Shown here piece after piece: positions 38,976-48,433 of a stretch of DNA of 64,000 bases. A program made the position numbers and the translations under genes. This DNA is from Mesostigma viride (Eukaryota; Streptophyta; Mesostigmatophyceae; Mesostigmatales; Mesostigmataceae): the NCBI GenBank assembly GCA_009746045.1, contig RPFO01000027.1:5340146-5404145 (forward strand), given 5' to 3'. The notes beneath the pieces are model-generated. The model had not been told where the DNA came from, did not search any database, and saw only the letters and a program-made list of their open reading frames with translations. Positions within the stretch are counted from its first letter, which is position 1, and each line of letters begins with the position of its first letter.

Positions 38976-41294
38976 CCCAGCTGGCATAGCATCAAGAGGA
39001 GTCACAGGTGGTGTGTGTGTGGGACTACGTGCATCTGGAACAACCCACTCCTCCCTGGCTTTGGTAAAAGCCTCAAGCCACTTAAGAAACCCAATCTGCG
39101 TCTGGCAGTCCCGTACAATATCATCATAGGACAGGGGAGACATGGATGCAACATCCCATCTACCAAGCCCAAACGCTGAAGGGTGTAGCTTTTGAGAGTG
39201 TATGAGGTCCTCCACACACGGTTCCTGACCTGGGAGGTACTTGGGCTTAACTGCATTGATGGCAGCATCCAACCCAGTGCTAATCTGGCTCAAAGGGATT
39301 TTAAAATGATCTAGAGGCACCTGTCCTACCCCTGCCACACTCAACCTCCCAGCTGAGATGACAACACCAGGGTAAGATACAAAAGGTTCCCCTAACAGGG
39401 CATTCCCTGAGTAGCCCTCAACCACCTGAAATGGAGTGGGCATACCCAAGATTTGAATGCTCACCTGACCTTTGACCTGCATTTTGGTTTTGCCTGAAAA
39501 ATCTGACACTCTAGCCCATGGTGAGGCCTTCATTTTCAGACCAGATACAGCTTCTGCACTGATGATACTCACCTGTGCTTGGGTGTCTACAGCCAAAATA
39601 CTAGGATCTTGACCTGCATCCCCTACAGCATTGACCTGTGCTGTACCTGTTGCCACAACTGCTTTAGTGTTGTGTGCCTTGTGCAAGGCCTTAAGAATCT
39701 CAGCAAATGACTTCCTGGGAACGACAGGATCTGCTCTGTTTTGTGACTCCTCCAGGTGTGAGGGAGGTGCTACCTGCTGCTCACCCTGTGCACCGTCCTC
39801 CTGCCCAGGTGGACTATTGGGTTGTAGTGGGGCTGCACTACTGAGGAACACAGGAGCTTCTACTGTGGTGCTAGTGCTTGCATCAATGACGTCCTTAGCC
39901 AATTCATTGGGTGAGATCAATCCACCAGACTCCTGCTCTGAATCCATGTCCAAGAATTCTACCCCTGACACGTCTGCCAGTGGTGGGTAATAAAGCTTGA
40001 GTCTATGCTTGCTGACCACACGCTCTCTGTCATGTTGTATAGTGACTGCAGTCCCTTCTTCATGAATTTTGGTGACTACAGCTGGACCGTGCCATCTGGC
40101 AGAGTGTGCTCTTCCTCTGTCACCCTCTCTGAAAAATAACACATGGTCCCCCACTTCAAACACAGGCCTGGCATTGTTTTTGTCTTTCTTTGCCAGCAAC
40201 TTGGCTAAGTGCTGCCTTTGTGTGTTGTAGTGAGTGTGTACCTCTGAAGCATAGCTGCCTGACTGAAGGCCAGTTGGGGTGATTTCCCCAAAAGGTGAGG
40301 ACATTATTGGTTTGGCGTTTAGCTGGGTAGTCACCCCTGCTGCCCAAGATGCCCTGTCAGCATAGCTACCAGAGTCAGCCAACCTGGATGGCATTTTTCT
40401 TATCACATCCCTGATGGCTCTCATGGTACGTTCTACCAACCCCTGACGTTCATGATCTTGAGCCCCAGACACTTCTATCTTGGGCAGGTCATTCCTGTCC
40501 TGGATGCAGAGAAACTGCTGATCCAGCATTACTTTTTCAATGGGGTGAAAACGTGCCAAGGCTATCTGTAAAGCTCTGTGCAGCTGCTCTTTATCCATCC
40601 CAGGCAGGGGCTCCACTACCACAAACCTTGACCAGGCATCCTTTATGACTAGGTAGTATACCGTGTCCTTCACCACGTGTATAACATCCCCAACCAGTTT
40701 GCCTCTAGCCAGTGGTGGTGTGGCCACATGCCATTTTCTGGGCTTAGGAGCATATAGCTGACATTGCTCACAGTGCTTACGTACGTGCCTGCACATCTGT
40801 TCCAGATCATGGCCTTGTATTTTATTGGCTAGCCTTTCAGCCACAGCCTCATGGCCCATAACCTTGTGCAGTTGCTCTGCTAGAGCACCATACGTGATTA
40901 CCTTTTCTGCTGCTGCACTAAGGGAAGCTATGGTGGGGTCACGCATCATGTGTGACAGTGTCATGTCATATGCCACTTCCCAATCCACATCATCACACTC
41001 AGGCAACACTTGGCAGACAGAAGGTAACAGGAAACCATTTGTGAAAAATGGTGAGGGTAGCTTACAGGTGTCACCCTGGTCTGCCGCCCCCGCGCGGTTG
41101 TAGCGCCCTGGCGTGGTCTTGTTGTGCCTGGGTGCCGTGCAGCGCGCTCCTGCTGCAATGGGGTGACGTGTTTTCCAGCATCCAGGACAAACATCAACGT
41201 CAGAACCATAGTCGGGTTTGCCTTTCCAGCAGTCATCTTTTAGGTGCCCCTTACAAAGGCACCTAGTGCAATGCTTGGTGGGGTCATGAGGCAA
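38964..41294 (-). CDS. Copy B zinc knuckles, integrase and retropepsin-like domain
   Basis: 776 codons. In order: zinc motifs CTRCLCKGHLKDDC and CPGCWKTRHPIAAGARC at residues ~8-55; integrase zinc domain (HKVMGHEA ... HCEQCQLYAPK); core with Asp in GDVIH, Asp in MLDQQFL and Glu in QGLVERT; SH3-like FEVGDHVLFF...WHGPAVV; linker; then LAVDTQAQVSIIS and ALLGEPFVSYPG of a retropepsin-like fold near 600-670. Placing a protease-like domain after integrase and before RT departs from both copia (PR-IN-RT-RH) and Ty3 (PR-RT-RH-IN) order. Copy A has the same order and the same DTQA motif. Confidence 0.85.
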   Translation of the reverse strand: MPHDPTKHCTRCLCKGHLKDDCWKGKPDYGSDVDVCPGCWKTRHPIAAGARCTAPRHNKTTPGRYNRAGAADQGDTCKLPSPFFTNGFLLPSVCQVLPECDDVDWEVAYDMTLSHMMRDPTIASLSAAAEKVITYGALAEQLHKVMGHEAVAERLANKIQGHDLEQMCRHVRKHCEQCQLYAPKPRKWHVATPPLARGKLVGDVIHVVKDTVYYLVIKDAWSRFVVVEPLPGMDKEQLHRALQIALARFHPIEKVMLDQQFLCIQDRNDLPKIEVSGAQDHERQGLVERTMRAIRDVIRKMPSRLADSGSYADRASWAAGVTTQLNAKPIMSSPFGEITPTGLQSGSYASEVHTHYNTQRQHLAKLLAKKDKNNARPVFEVGDHVLFFREGDRGRAHSARWHGPAVVTKIHEEGTAVTIQHDRERVVSKHRLKLYYPPLADVSGVEFLDMDSEQESGGLISPNELAKDVIDASTSTTVEAPVFLSSAAPLQPNSPPGQEDGAQGEQQVAPPSHLEESQNRADPVVPRKSFAEILKALHKAHNTKAVVATGTAQVNAVGDAGQDPSILAVDTQAQVSIISAEAVSGLKMKASPWARVSDFSGKTKMQVKGQVSIQILGMPTPFQVVEGYSGNALLGEPFVSYPGVVISAGRLSVAGVGQVPLDHFKIPLSQISTGLDAAINAVKPKYLPGQEPCVEDLIHSQKLHPSAFGLGRWDVASMSPLSYDDIVRDCQTQIGFLKWLEAFTKAREEWVVPDARSPTHTPPVTPLDAMPAGPRS

Positions 41295-41367
41295 CCTCTT
41301 GTCCCCCCCTGCTGGCTTAGCACCCCCTGGCTTGCTAGCTCCCCCACTTTGTTTTCTGTTTTTATTG

Positions 41368-42255
41368 TTATTGTTCTTTCCCCCCCCTTGTTTCCACCTC
41401 CCCCACTTTTGTTGTTTTTGTTTTTATCCCCCCCATTACCGCCTTTACCTGGGCTACCAGCGACTGCATCTGCTTCTTGGAGAGCCCCGTACCTGAGGCT
41501 TCCTCCCCCTTTACCTGCTTCACCTTTCCCTCCTTGGCTGCAGCAGCAAACGGCTCTAGGCATTGCTGCACATAGGCCATTGCCTTCCTAAAGTCCTCCC
41601 ACTTATCCTTTAGACCTGCCAGGATTACTGACAGGGTGGTGGGGTCCAGTTCTGCCTTTTGTAGCCATAGGTGTACTAGGTACTTGGCATTGAGCTTCTT
41701 CAGCTCCTCATCTCCCTCTATGTACATGACATATTTTTTGTTGTCACTCACATAGTCACGCTTATTGACCTTATAGGCCTCTATCCACTGGAAGCCCTTA
41801 AGCACTTCTAAGTGCTCCCCCGTGGTAACAAGTGCCCTAAGATCAACCATGAACTGCGCCCACAACACATTTTCTGCCACGTCTACCCCGCTGCTGGCAC
41901 GCTTTTGGTACAATTGTACCAACTGCTGGATAGGCTTGGCAGATTGATGGATGGGTGTGGACGCACGTAGAGAGGCAAACCAATCACGGACATTGTCGCT
42001 AGCATATGCATGTGACAACTTAAACAACCACTCCCTAGCTTCGTCCTGGGTGTGGCCCTCTGGCAAACCCGGAAACACTAGCTTGTCCTCTTTCTTTTTT
42101 GGATCAAACCTGGGCCTAGCAAGGCCATGTTGGAGGTTGTTGTCGTTCCTGCAGTTGGTGGCTGCTGCTGCTGCTGTTGCTGTTGCTGCTGCTGCTGCTG
42201 CTGCCGCTCCCCGCCCTCGTGCCGTGTTGGTGCAGACTCCTGGTGCCATGTCCAC
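41368..42255 (-). CDS. Copy B Gag, capsid-like core
   Basis: Capsid-like helices (LPEGHTQDEAREWLFKLSHA ... FQWIEAYKVNKRDYV ... LKDKWEDFRKAMAYVQQCL) align with 17740-18270 of copy A. Leaves frame near 41370, in the run of C bases at about 41380-41400, and continues through a Lys/Gly/Asn-rich stretch (41240-41563 frame) into the zinc-knuckle ORF. Confidence 0.75.
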   Translation of the reverse strand: MDMAPGVCTNTARGRGAAAAAAAATATAAAAATNCRNDNNLQHGLARPRFDPKKKEDKLVFPGLPEGHTQDEAREWLFKLSHAYASDNVRDWFASLRASTPIHQSAKPIQQLVQLYQKRASSGVDVAENVLWAQFMVDLRALVTTGEHLEVLKGFQWIEAYKVNKRDYVSDNKKYVMYIEGDEELKKLNAKYLVHLWLQKAELDPTTLSVILAGLKDKWEDFRKAMAYVQQCLEPFAAAAKEGKVKQVKGEEASGTGLSKKQMQSLVAQVKAVMGGIKTKTTKVGEVETRGGKEQ

Positions 42256-43445
42256 CCCGCCCTGGTTTCCCCCCTCTCCCCGTCATCCGCCCCCTCGTCC
42301 CTCCTCCGCTTTGGCTGGGGTGCGCATGCCTCTGCCTGCGCCCTTCGCTTGGCCGGCTTCAGCGATGCCACTAGCCTGGCCACCGTGTCGGCCAACGTCG
42401 CCTGCTCGCCTGGAGACAGCGGGGTATCTGCTTCCAGCATGGCTTGCGCCAGCTGAAGCTGATCAATGAGGTCCTCCCTGTTGGACAGGTTAGACGGTCC
42501 GGCTTCACCAGGCTGCCTGTAAACACGCGTGCGTGCGGCAGTGCCATCACGGTTGGTGATGGTCTTCTTAGGCTGCGACAAATAATAAAACATTTGGCTT
42601 GCAGAAACATCCTCATCCGGCCCAAGGCCAAACTCGACTCTCACCGCTTCACCAAGCGGTCCCCTCACCGCTGACTTACGTGCATGCTTGAGCATGCGTC
42701 GTCGCTGCTTCAGGATGCGCTGCTCCATCCTTCCCACATTGGCTTCCCACCTTGCCAGCGAGCGTCTGTAACGTTCCTGCGCCTCCGGCCTGCCAGGCGC
42801 CTCCAGCTCAGCCATATGCTGCAGCTTCATCGCCTGCGCCTTTTTCCACACCCTGAGTTCGCGGACCATCCGGTCCCGGCGCACCTGGGTGATCGACATT
42901 TTGAGCTTGATGCGCTCCGTCAGCGCGATTTGCCTCACCCTCTCCGCATGCTCGCGCTCCTTCTTGGCCTCTGCCGCGGCCCTCCGCGCCTGCCGACGCT
43001 GCTTGTCGGCGATGAACGTCGCCATGCGCTTCTGCGCCTCACGCTCCCGCGCCGTCATGGCTGGGGTCATGAGGATCTCGTCCTCAGCAGATGCCCCCGA
43101 CGGACCTGTCAAAGAGAACTCCGACTCCTGATGCACACCTAGGTGTACCTTCGGCTCACGAGACCGACGCAAACTTTTAAAACATGCAAGGTCCCCCCGA
43201 CGCATCACCTCAAACTGCTCCTCGCCAGAAGCCAGCTCACTGCTCTGAAACAACGCCCGGCGCACGTTCTCAGCATCCGCCCTCTGCTGGGCGCGAGCAC
43301 GTGCGTGCGTGTCCGCGCGCCGAAGCTCCCGCTCCTCGCGCTCAGCCATCGCCCTAGCGAGGCCTTCATCCGCAGCCACCTGTCGCGAGCGTGCGTCGTC
43401 CTGCTCCTCGGCTGAGGAACCAGGCTGGAGCCCATACAGCTCCAT
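42078..43445 (-). CDS. Copy B Gag, N-terminal helical part
   Basis: 455 codons, strongly charged and helix-prone (repeated Ala/Arg/Glu/Lys stretches such as AMAEREERELRRAD and RQARRAAAEAKKEREHAERV), so probably coiled coil. Ends with a Gln tract from a CAG run. Copy A has no obvious equivalent. The gag start itself is ATG at 43800 (MSNPNSNKGKAP); between 43800 and 43445 the likely frame shifts twice. Confidence 0.6.
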   Translation of the reverse strand: MELYGLQPGSSAEEQDDARSRQVAADEGLARAMAEREERELRRADTHARARAQQRADAENVRRALFQSSELASGEEQFEVMRRGDLACFKSLRRSREPKVHLGVHQESEFSLTGPSGASAEDEILMTPAMTAREREAQKRMATFIADKQRRQARRAAAEAKKEREHAERVRQIALTERIKLKMSITQVRRDRMVRELRVWKKAQAMKLQHMAELEAPGRPEAQERYRRSLARWEANVGRMEQRILKQRRRMLKHARKSAVRGPLGEAVRVEFGLGPDEDVSASQMFYYLSQPKKTITNRDGTAARTRVYRQPGEAGPSNLSNREDLIDQLQLAQAMLEADTPLSPGEQATLADTVARLVASLKPAKRRAQAEACAPQPKRRRDEGADDGERGETRAGWTWHQESAPTRHEGGERQQQQQQQQQQQQQQPPTAGTTTTSNMALLGPGLIQKRKRTS

Positions 43446-43800
43446 GGACTCCTCCTCTGCAGGAGGTGCCGACGGTCCAACCCCCGCCGCTGCAGCTGTC
43501 GGGGCGTAAGGAGGCCCCTCGGCCTGTTGACCACAGGCGTGGATCCCCTCCCCTGCGGATACAGGGGAACTCGCAGCACCACACTGCTGTACGAACCCTC
43601 GGACAAGTGTCCCGACGACGACGTGTCCGACGTCGTCGGATCAGCCTCCATGGACTGGTTAAAGCTCCTCGCCGCCCGCTCAATCTCTGCCTGGGCGGCA
43701 AGCTCCGAGTCTGACGTCCCCGACGATGAGGACGTCGGGAGCTCGACCGGCTCCTAGGGCGCATTGGAGCCTTACCCTTGTTGCTGTTGGGGTTAGACAT
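43446..43800 (-). pseudogene. Copy B Gag start, frame-disrupted
   Basis: ATG at 43800 gives MSNPNSNKGKAPMRPRS, similar to the copy A start. The likely frame then moves to the one reading MEADPTTSDTSSSGH (43651) and later to the 43445 frame. Confidence 0.5.
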
Positions 43801-43908
43801 TTTTTTTCCAAAAAAACTGGAGGTCGAAAAATGGAATGGGTTGTTTTGTTCGCGAAAAACGAACGCTCGTCGTCCTGTTGTGTGTATGTTTTTGGAGTTT
43901 TTAATGCA

Positions 43909-44286
43909 AGTTATGCAACACAAAGCTGGAATGCTCGGGCACTGCCAAATGGCGTGTGTGTGCGTGAACGACGAGACACCTTGGCATTAGGATAATGTGG
44001 CACATATACTGCTGGCCAGCCGTCAACTATGGCTGGCCAGACTTTGCGTAAGTTAAACTAACTTACTGATCCTGGACGGACTAACCTATCAGTTACAACC
44101 TGATCTAGTCAGTCCTAACATGACAACTACAGTCCCGGTACTGAGGTACCGGCTCATCACATACTGAGTACAGCCACGTGTCCATGCCACGACTACTCTA
44201 GTCCAGCACCGTCCCAGTACCCAATTGGGCGCCGGCGGTGCTGGCACGTGTCCACTTAGGCTACAGGCGGGAGACTTAGACTAACT
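43909..44286 (-). repeat. Copy B 5' LTR
   Basis: 378 bp, no difference from 36800-37177 seen by eye. Followed on the right by the duplication GTGGA. Confidence 0.92.
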
Positions 44287-44449
44287 GTGGACCAGTACAA
44301 GTACTTAGTATATAAAAGGTAGGTATAGTAAAGAAGTATATGGTATTATTAGTAGCCATCTGGTTTCATACGCTCTGCGACCCCTCCCCTTCCCCCGGGG
44401 ACGACGCGTCCACGCGATCGTCCAATTACTGCCAAGGAGTCAAGGATGC

Positions 44450-44840
44450 TGGACCGCCGGGCGCTCGTGTGTAATGCGATATGCCCTATACTCGCCGTCA
44501 GGGCACCAAAAGGAACCATCGGGAAACCAAACTACTCGCCGGCGCACGCGAATGTCCACATCCTGCGCGTCCAAAGTCGAGCCCAATGATGATGTCCGCT
44601 GCGCTCAGCGGTGCGATGGTCGCAGCCAGGTCGAACGGGGTGCCTTGCAGCACACTTTTGATCTCTGCCAGACCGGGCGATTGGTGTTGGCGACCATCCG
44701 AGTGGGTCAGATGCACGGCCGTCCGGTGTGGGGGCTGGGCGTCAGGCCCAGCCGGCACACCAGTGCCGCGTTGAGGAAGGACGTGGAAGCGCCTGTGTCG
44801 ACCAAAAACTTGGCATCCATGACGGTTGGTTTGCCGTGTC
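44450..44840 (-). pseudogene. Ty3-2 pol remnant: protease
   Basis: Reads DAKFLVDTGAS and, in the neighbouring frame, QSPGLAEIKSVLQGTPFDLAA and ADIIIGLDF, matching the retropepsin of Ty3-1. A few bases at 44380-44420 match Ty3-1 near 945-1000, so most of pol has been deleted between them. Confidence 0.7.
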
Positions 44841-45330
44841 TGAATATATTATTACATTCTCATATATAAAATATCCCATTACCGCCAACGGTACCCTATA
44901 TAAAACCACTAGTTCTAGACGCCTAATAGTAATTTCCCATTACCGCCAACGGCGTCCATGCATGGGGTCAGTGTATGATTCCAAACACCCCCCGTACTGC
45001 TGATAGCATGATAACAGGGTGACCTGCTACTGTGCAGGACCAATGCACCCTTCGTACTACTGACATCATGATAACAGGGTGACCTGCTACTGTGCAGGAC
45101 CAATGCACCCTTGGTATTTGGTACAGATGTGGGGCAAAACAGACACCCCCCCCTTGCCCTACACAGGTGGGCATTCTCAGAATGGCTAAGGTGGCCAGCC
45201 ACTAGGACTGGAAAAGCGCACCGGAATGAACATATTATAAAAATATAATTATTAGTTAAATATACTAATATAGTAATATATATTATAGTATACTTCCCAG
45301 CGGCAAACTTGTAACCGGCCACTGCTGGTG
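44841..45330. other. AT-rich insert between Ty3-2 protease and gag
   Basis: No gene. Contains CCCATTACCGCCAACGG twice (about 44875 and 44938) and a 60-bp tandem duplication around 45010-45120 (unit with AACAGGGTGACCTGCTACTG). Possibly a small non-autonomous element. No terminal repeats were confirmed. Confidence 0.5.
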
Positions 45331-45357
45331 ACTCAAAGGTCGCACGCTGTCCGGAGG

Positions 45358-47008
45358 CTAGTCGTGAGCCTCGATCTCATTGACCGCGCGCAGCACGCCC
45401 TTGGTAGAACTCATCGCTGGCGGCCGCGGCTGCTGGTGCTGAGTCGTGAACTGCCGGGCCTGCTGGCGCCCGCTCGTCCGCGTTGCGGGGCTTTTCCCTT
45501 GGGCCGGAGGAGTCCGGGCGACTGCCGAACGCCGGGCCTGAAAACCTGGGCTCGGTCTCCCCCGTGCCACGTCCAGCGTGCCTGCTACGGAGTTTGGGGC
45601 AGTCGCGCCTGAGGTGACCCACCTCAAAGCACATGAAGCAACGGGCTTTACTCGCGTCGATGGCGTTGAGGCCATGGTCAGCGTTCCCGTCCTCCAGGTC
45701 ATCGGGGGAGTCCTCGTTCCCCTCGCCGTTGTGCGGGGGACCTGATCGGAAGAAACGACGCACCGATGGTGCGCGCCCGCGAGCCACGACGTCGGCCACC
45801 TGCAGAAGATACCTCTGGATATTCAAGATGTCCCACTCCTTCCAAGGAACCTCAGCGTAGTGCTTTAGTACCTCGTCCTGCAGCTCGGGGCTGAGTGCCT
45901 CAATGAATCTGATCTTGTACTCGTACCAGGTCATGTCGGTCAGGTAAGCGGCGCTGGACTCAAACTTGGACAGAAACTCGCGATATACGGCGTGGTCCCC
46001 TGGCGCAGCTTGCCGAAGGCGAGTCGCTCGTGGATCTCCGCGTCTGGGGGTACCAACTTGCGGCGCACCCTGTCCATCAACTCCTCCACGGTTTGCGGGT
46101 ACGACTGGGATGCGATGCTCTCACAGTTCAGGATGCTCACCACCGAAGGATCCATGCAGGTGTTGACAACATGCGGGATCAGATCGCGGGTGGCAAGTTC
46201 CCAACTGTGGTGGTTGCGCCAGACGGTATACTGCTGTTGCCACATGCGTCCCCATTCGTCGACCTCTCGCGGTTTCATATCCGCGTGCAGCTTGGGTACA
46301 TTCTTGAAAGTGGGCATCGGTGGGGCCTTAACCGTGTTGATCGTAGGCCCACCGACCTCTCTGTAGGAGATGGAGCCGAATGCTGGGGGCTGCGACCGGG
46401 GGAGAGATCCGGATCTGGCCGGCGTACCGTGCGTCCGCCGCACCTGTACCGATGAGGGGTGTTCATACCCCGAGTCATCCAATGCCACCCTGCTGAAATT
46501 CAGGTTGCTGACGACCGCAGGCGAGTGGACCATGCTGCTGTCCTGCGCCCGAGGTCGCTGCGGTTGGGGGACGTGTCGCTGGACGGGTGTCCAAGTCCCC
46601 TCGTCGTGTGCGGTGGCGCTGCTTCTGTCACCCCCTAGCCGGACCCGTGGCCTATGAGCTCCAAAGGGAGGGTCCTGTGCCCCTGGTTCCTCGATATCCT
46701 CCACGGCCCCCTCCAAATCGCCGAATTCGCCATCTGCCCCGGTGTCCTCCCCGTCATCCTCAGAGTTCCACAACACCATGGGTAGTAGGGAATTAGTACT
46801 GCCAAAGGACACTGGACGCCTGCCCCGGTGTGTTGTGGCCGGCGGAGGTCCCATGGAGCGGCCGCGCCCAGCCCAGGGCTGCGATGGTCGCTCCGTGGCT
46901 GGCTGAGCATGATAACGGTAGTACTGCGTGTTTTCATTCTCGTGCCCTGTCTGCTCAGGATACCGCGGCGCGGCGGCGGCCACTGTGGTCGTTGCTGCTG
47001 CTGCTGCG

Positions 47009-47095
<87 letters not shown>

Positions 47096-47106
47096 GCCGC
47101 CGCCGC

Positions 47107-47158
<52 letters not shown>

Positions 47159-47420
47159 GCTGGAAACCCCCCTGGAGCATCTCCTGGCTGCGCCCGTCCC
47201 CCCCTTGTTCCAACCTGGAGTCTGGACTGTCATCATCTGATGAATCTCTGCGGCCCTGGTCTCTGGATCGTGGAGAGCCTTCCGCAGGTCTCTCCATGAC
47301 CTCACCTGTACCTGTCCCTACTTGGACGTGCGGTGGTACCTCTACCACCTCTATACCTTGCTCGTGGTTGTCTACCTGTTCTATCTCTCTGTTGACAGGT
47401 TCTCTCCGTTTTCGTGGCAT
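45358..47420 (-). pseudogene. Ty3-2 Gag, frame-disrupted, with polyglutamine expansion
   Basis: ATG at 47420 (MPRKRREPVNREIEQ). Residues from ~90 on are a long Gln run encoded by CAG, cut by a TAG (a CAG with one change) at 47145. The frame then shifts; the capsid part is 45940-46983 (VPKLHADMKPREVDEWGRMW), shifts again near 46003, continues in 45377-45934 with CCHC knuckle CFMCFEVGHLRRDC, and shifts a last time near 45450 (MSSTKGVLRAVNEIEA end). Closely parallels Ty3-1 Gag. Confidence 0.85.
46992..47161. repeat. CTG/CAG trinucleotide tract in Ty3-2 gag
   Basis: About 170 bp of TGC repeats, with a pure block of roughly 28 units, a CCG block near 47093-47106 and single variants. Encodes polyglutamine in the gag frame. 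Confidence 0.9.
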
Positions 47421-47463
47421 GGTGCTCGTACCGATACCTTACACTGCAGGCAACACCTCCCCA

Positions 47464-47495
<32 letters not shown>

Positions 47496-47504
47496 AAGAG
47501 AGCA
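47464..47504. repeat. (GT)n-(GA)n microsatellite
   Basis: TG run followed by AG run in the Ty3-2 leader, immediately beside the LINE insertions. Ty3-1 has a short AGAGAGAGAAGAGG there. Confidence 0.85.
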
Positions 47505-47517
47505 ACCAGGTCCTATA

Positions 47518-47844
47518 TTCTTCAAGGAGTGTTGCCGGCTCCGGGAGGACCGGCTGGACCTGGAGGGCCAGCGGGCCCCATGGTCGGCGCGGACCTGGAC
47601 GTCATATTGGCGTCAGCGCTTGTCGGTGGCGCTGACTCGGGCCATGGCGGACATCATGCTCCGCCGTACGCGGGCTGATTTTGCGGTGCAGCAGGGCTAT
47701 TAGGTTCCTCCCGTTAGGCGTTTCCATTGGTCTTATCGTAGTATAGAGCTTTGACATGGCTCTGTATATAGGTTTATAGCTGGGCGTTTGCTTTGGTTTG
47801 AGTGATTTCACTCTGCTGTAAGTAATTATATTTTTAATATATAT
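47518..47844 (+). mobile_element. 5'-truncated LINE copy (L2)
   Basis: Last ~60 codons plus 3' UTR of the LINE. Shares diagnostic bases (GTTAGGCGTTT, TATATAGG, TATTTTTAATAT) with the long copy L4. Confidence 0.85.
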
Positions 47845-47845
47845 C

Positions 47846-48172
47846 CTTCAAGGAGTGTTGCCGGCTCCGGGAGGACCGGCTGGACCTGGAGGGCCAGCGG
47901 GCCCCATGGTCGGCGCGGACCTGGACGTCATATTGGCGTCAGCGCTTGTCGGTGGCGCTGACTCGGGCCATGGCTGACATCATGCTCCGCCGTACGCGGG
48001 CTGATTTTGCGGTGCAGCAGGGCTATTAGGTTCCTCCCGTTAGGAGTTTCCATTGGTCTTATCGTAGTATAGAGATTTTACATGGCTCTGTATAGAGGTT
48101 TATAGCTGGGCGTTTGCTTTGGTTTGAGTGATTTCACTCTGCTGTAAGTAATTATATTATTAATATATATAT
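47846..48172 (+). mobile_element. 5'-truncated LINE copy (L3)
   Basis: Directly follows L2, head to tail, truncated at the same codon (TTCAAGGAGTG). Diagnostic bases match L1, not L2, so it is not a simple tandem duplication of L2. Confidence 0.85.
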
Positions 48173-48433
48173 TCATTGAGATCGAATGATAGATTACGGA
48201 GGTGAGATAGGCATGCAACATAAGGAAAAACCCGAGAACTGGGAGAATAACCCTGAAGAAATTAATAGTAATCTGACACAGACATCCAAGGATCTGATAT
48301 TAAAAATATAATTACTTACAGCAGAGTGAAATCACTCAAACCAAAGCAAACGCCCAGCTATAAACCTATATACAGAGCCATGTCAAAGCTCTATACTACG
48401 ATAAGACCAATGGAAACGCCTAACGGGAGGAAC

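Larger units (their letters stand above)
36800..44286 (-). mobile_element. IN-PR family retroelement, copy B, with both LTRs
   Basis: Full element, 7487 bp. The 378-bp LTRs look identical by eye (36800-37177 and 43909-44286) and begin AGTTA and end TAACT instead of TG...CA. Target duplication GTGGA at 36795-36799 and 44287-44291. Reading on the minus strand: short leader, gag, double zinc motif, integrase, retropepsin-like domain, RT, RNase H. No TGG primer site follows the 5' LTR. Inserted in Ty3-2. Confidence 0.92.
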
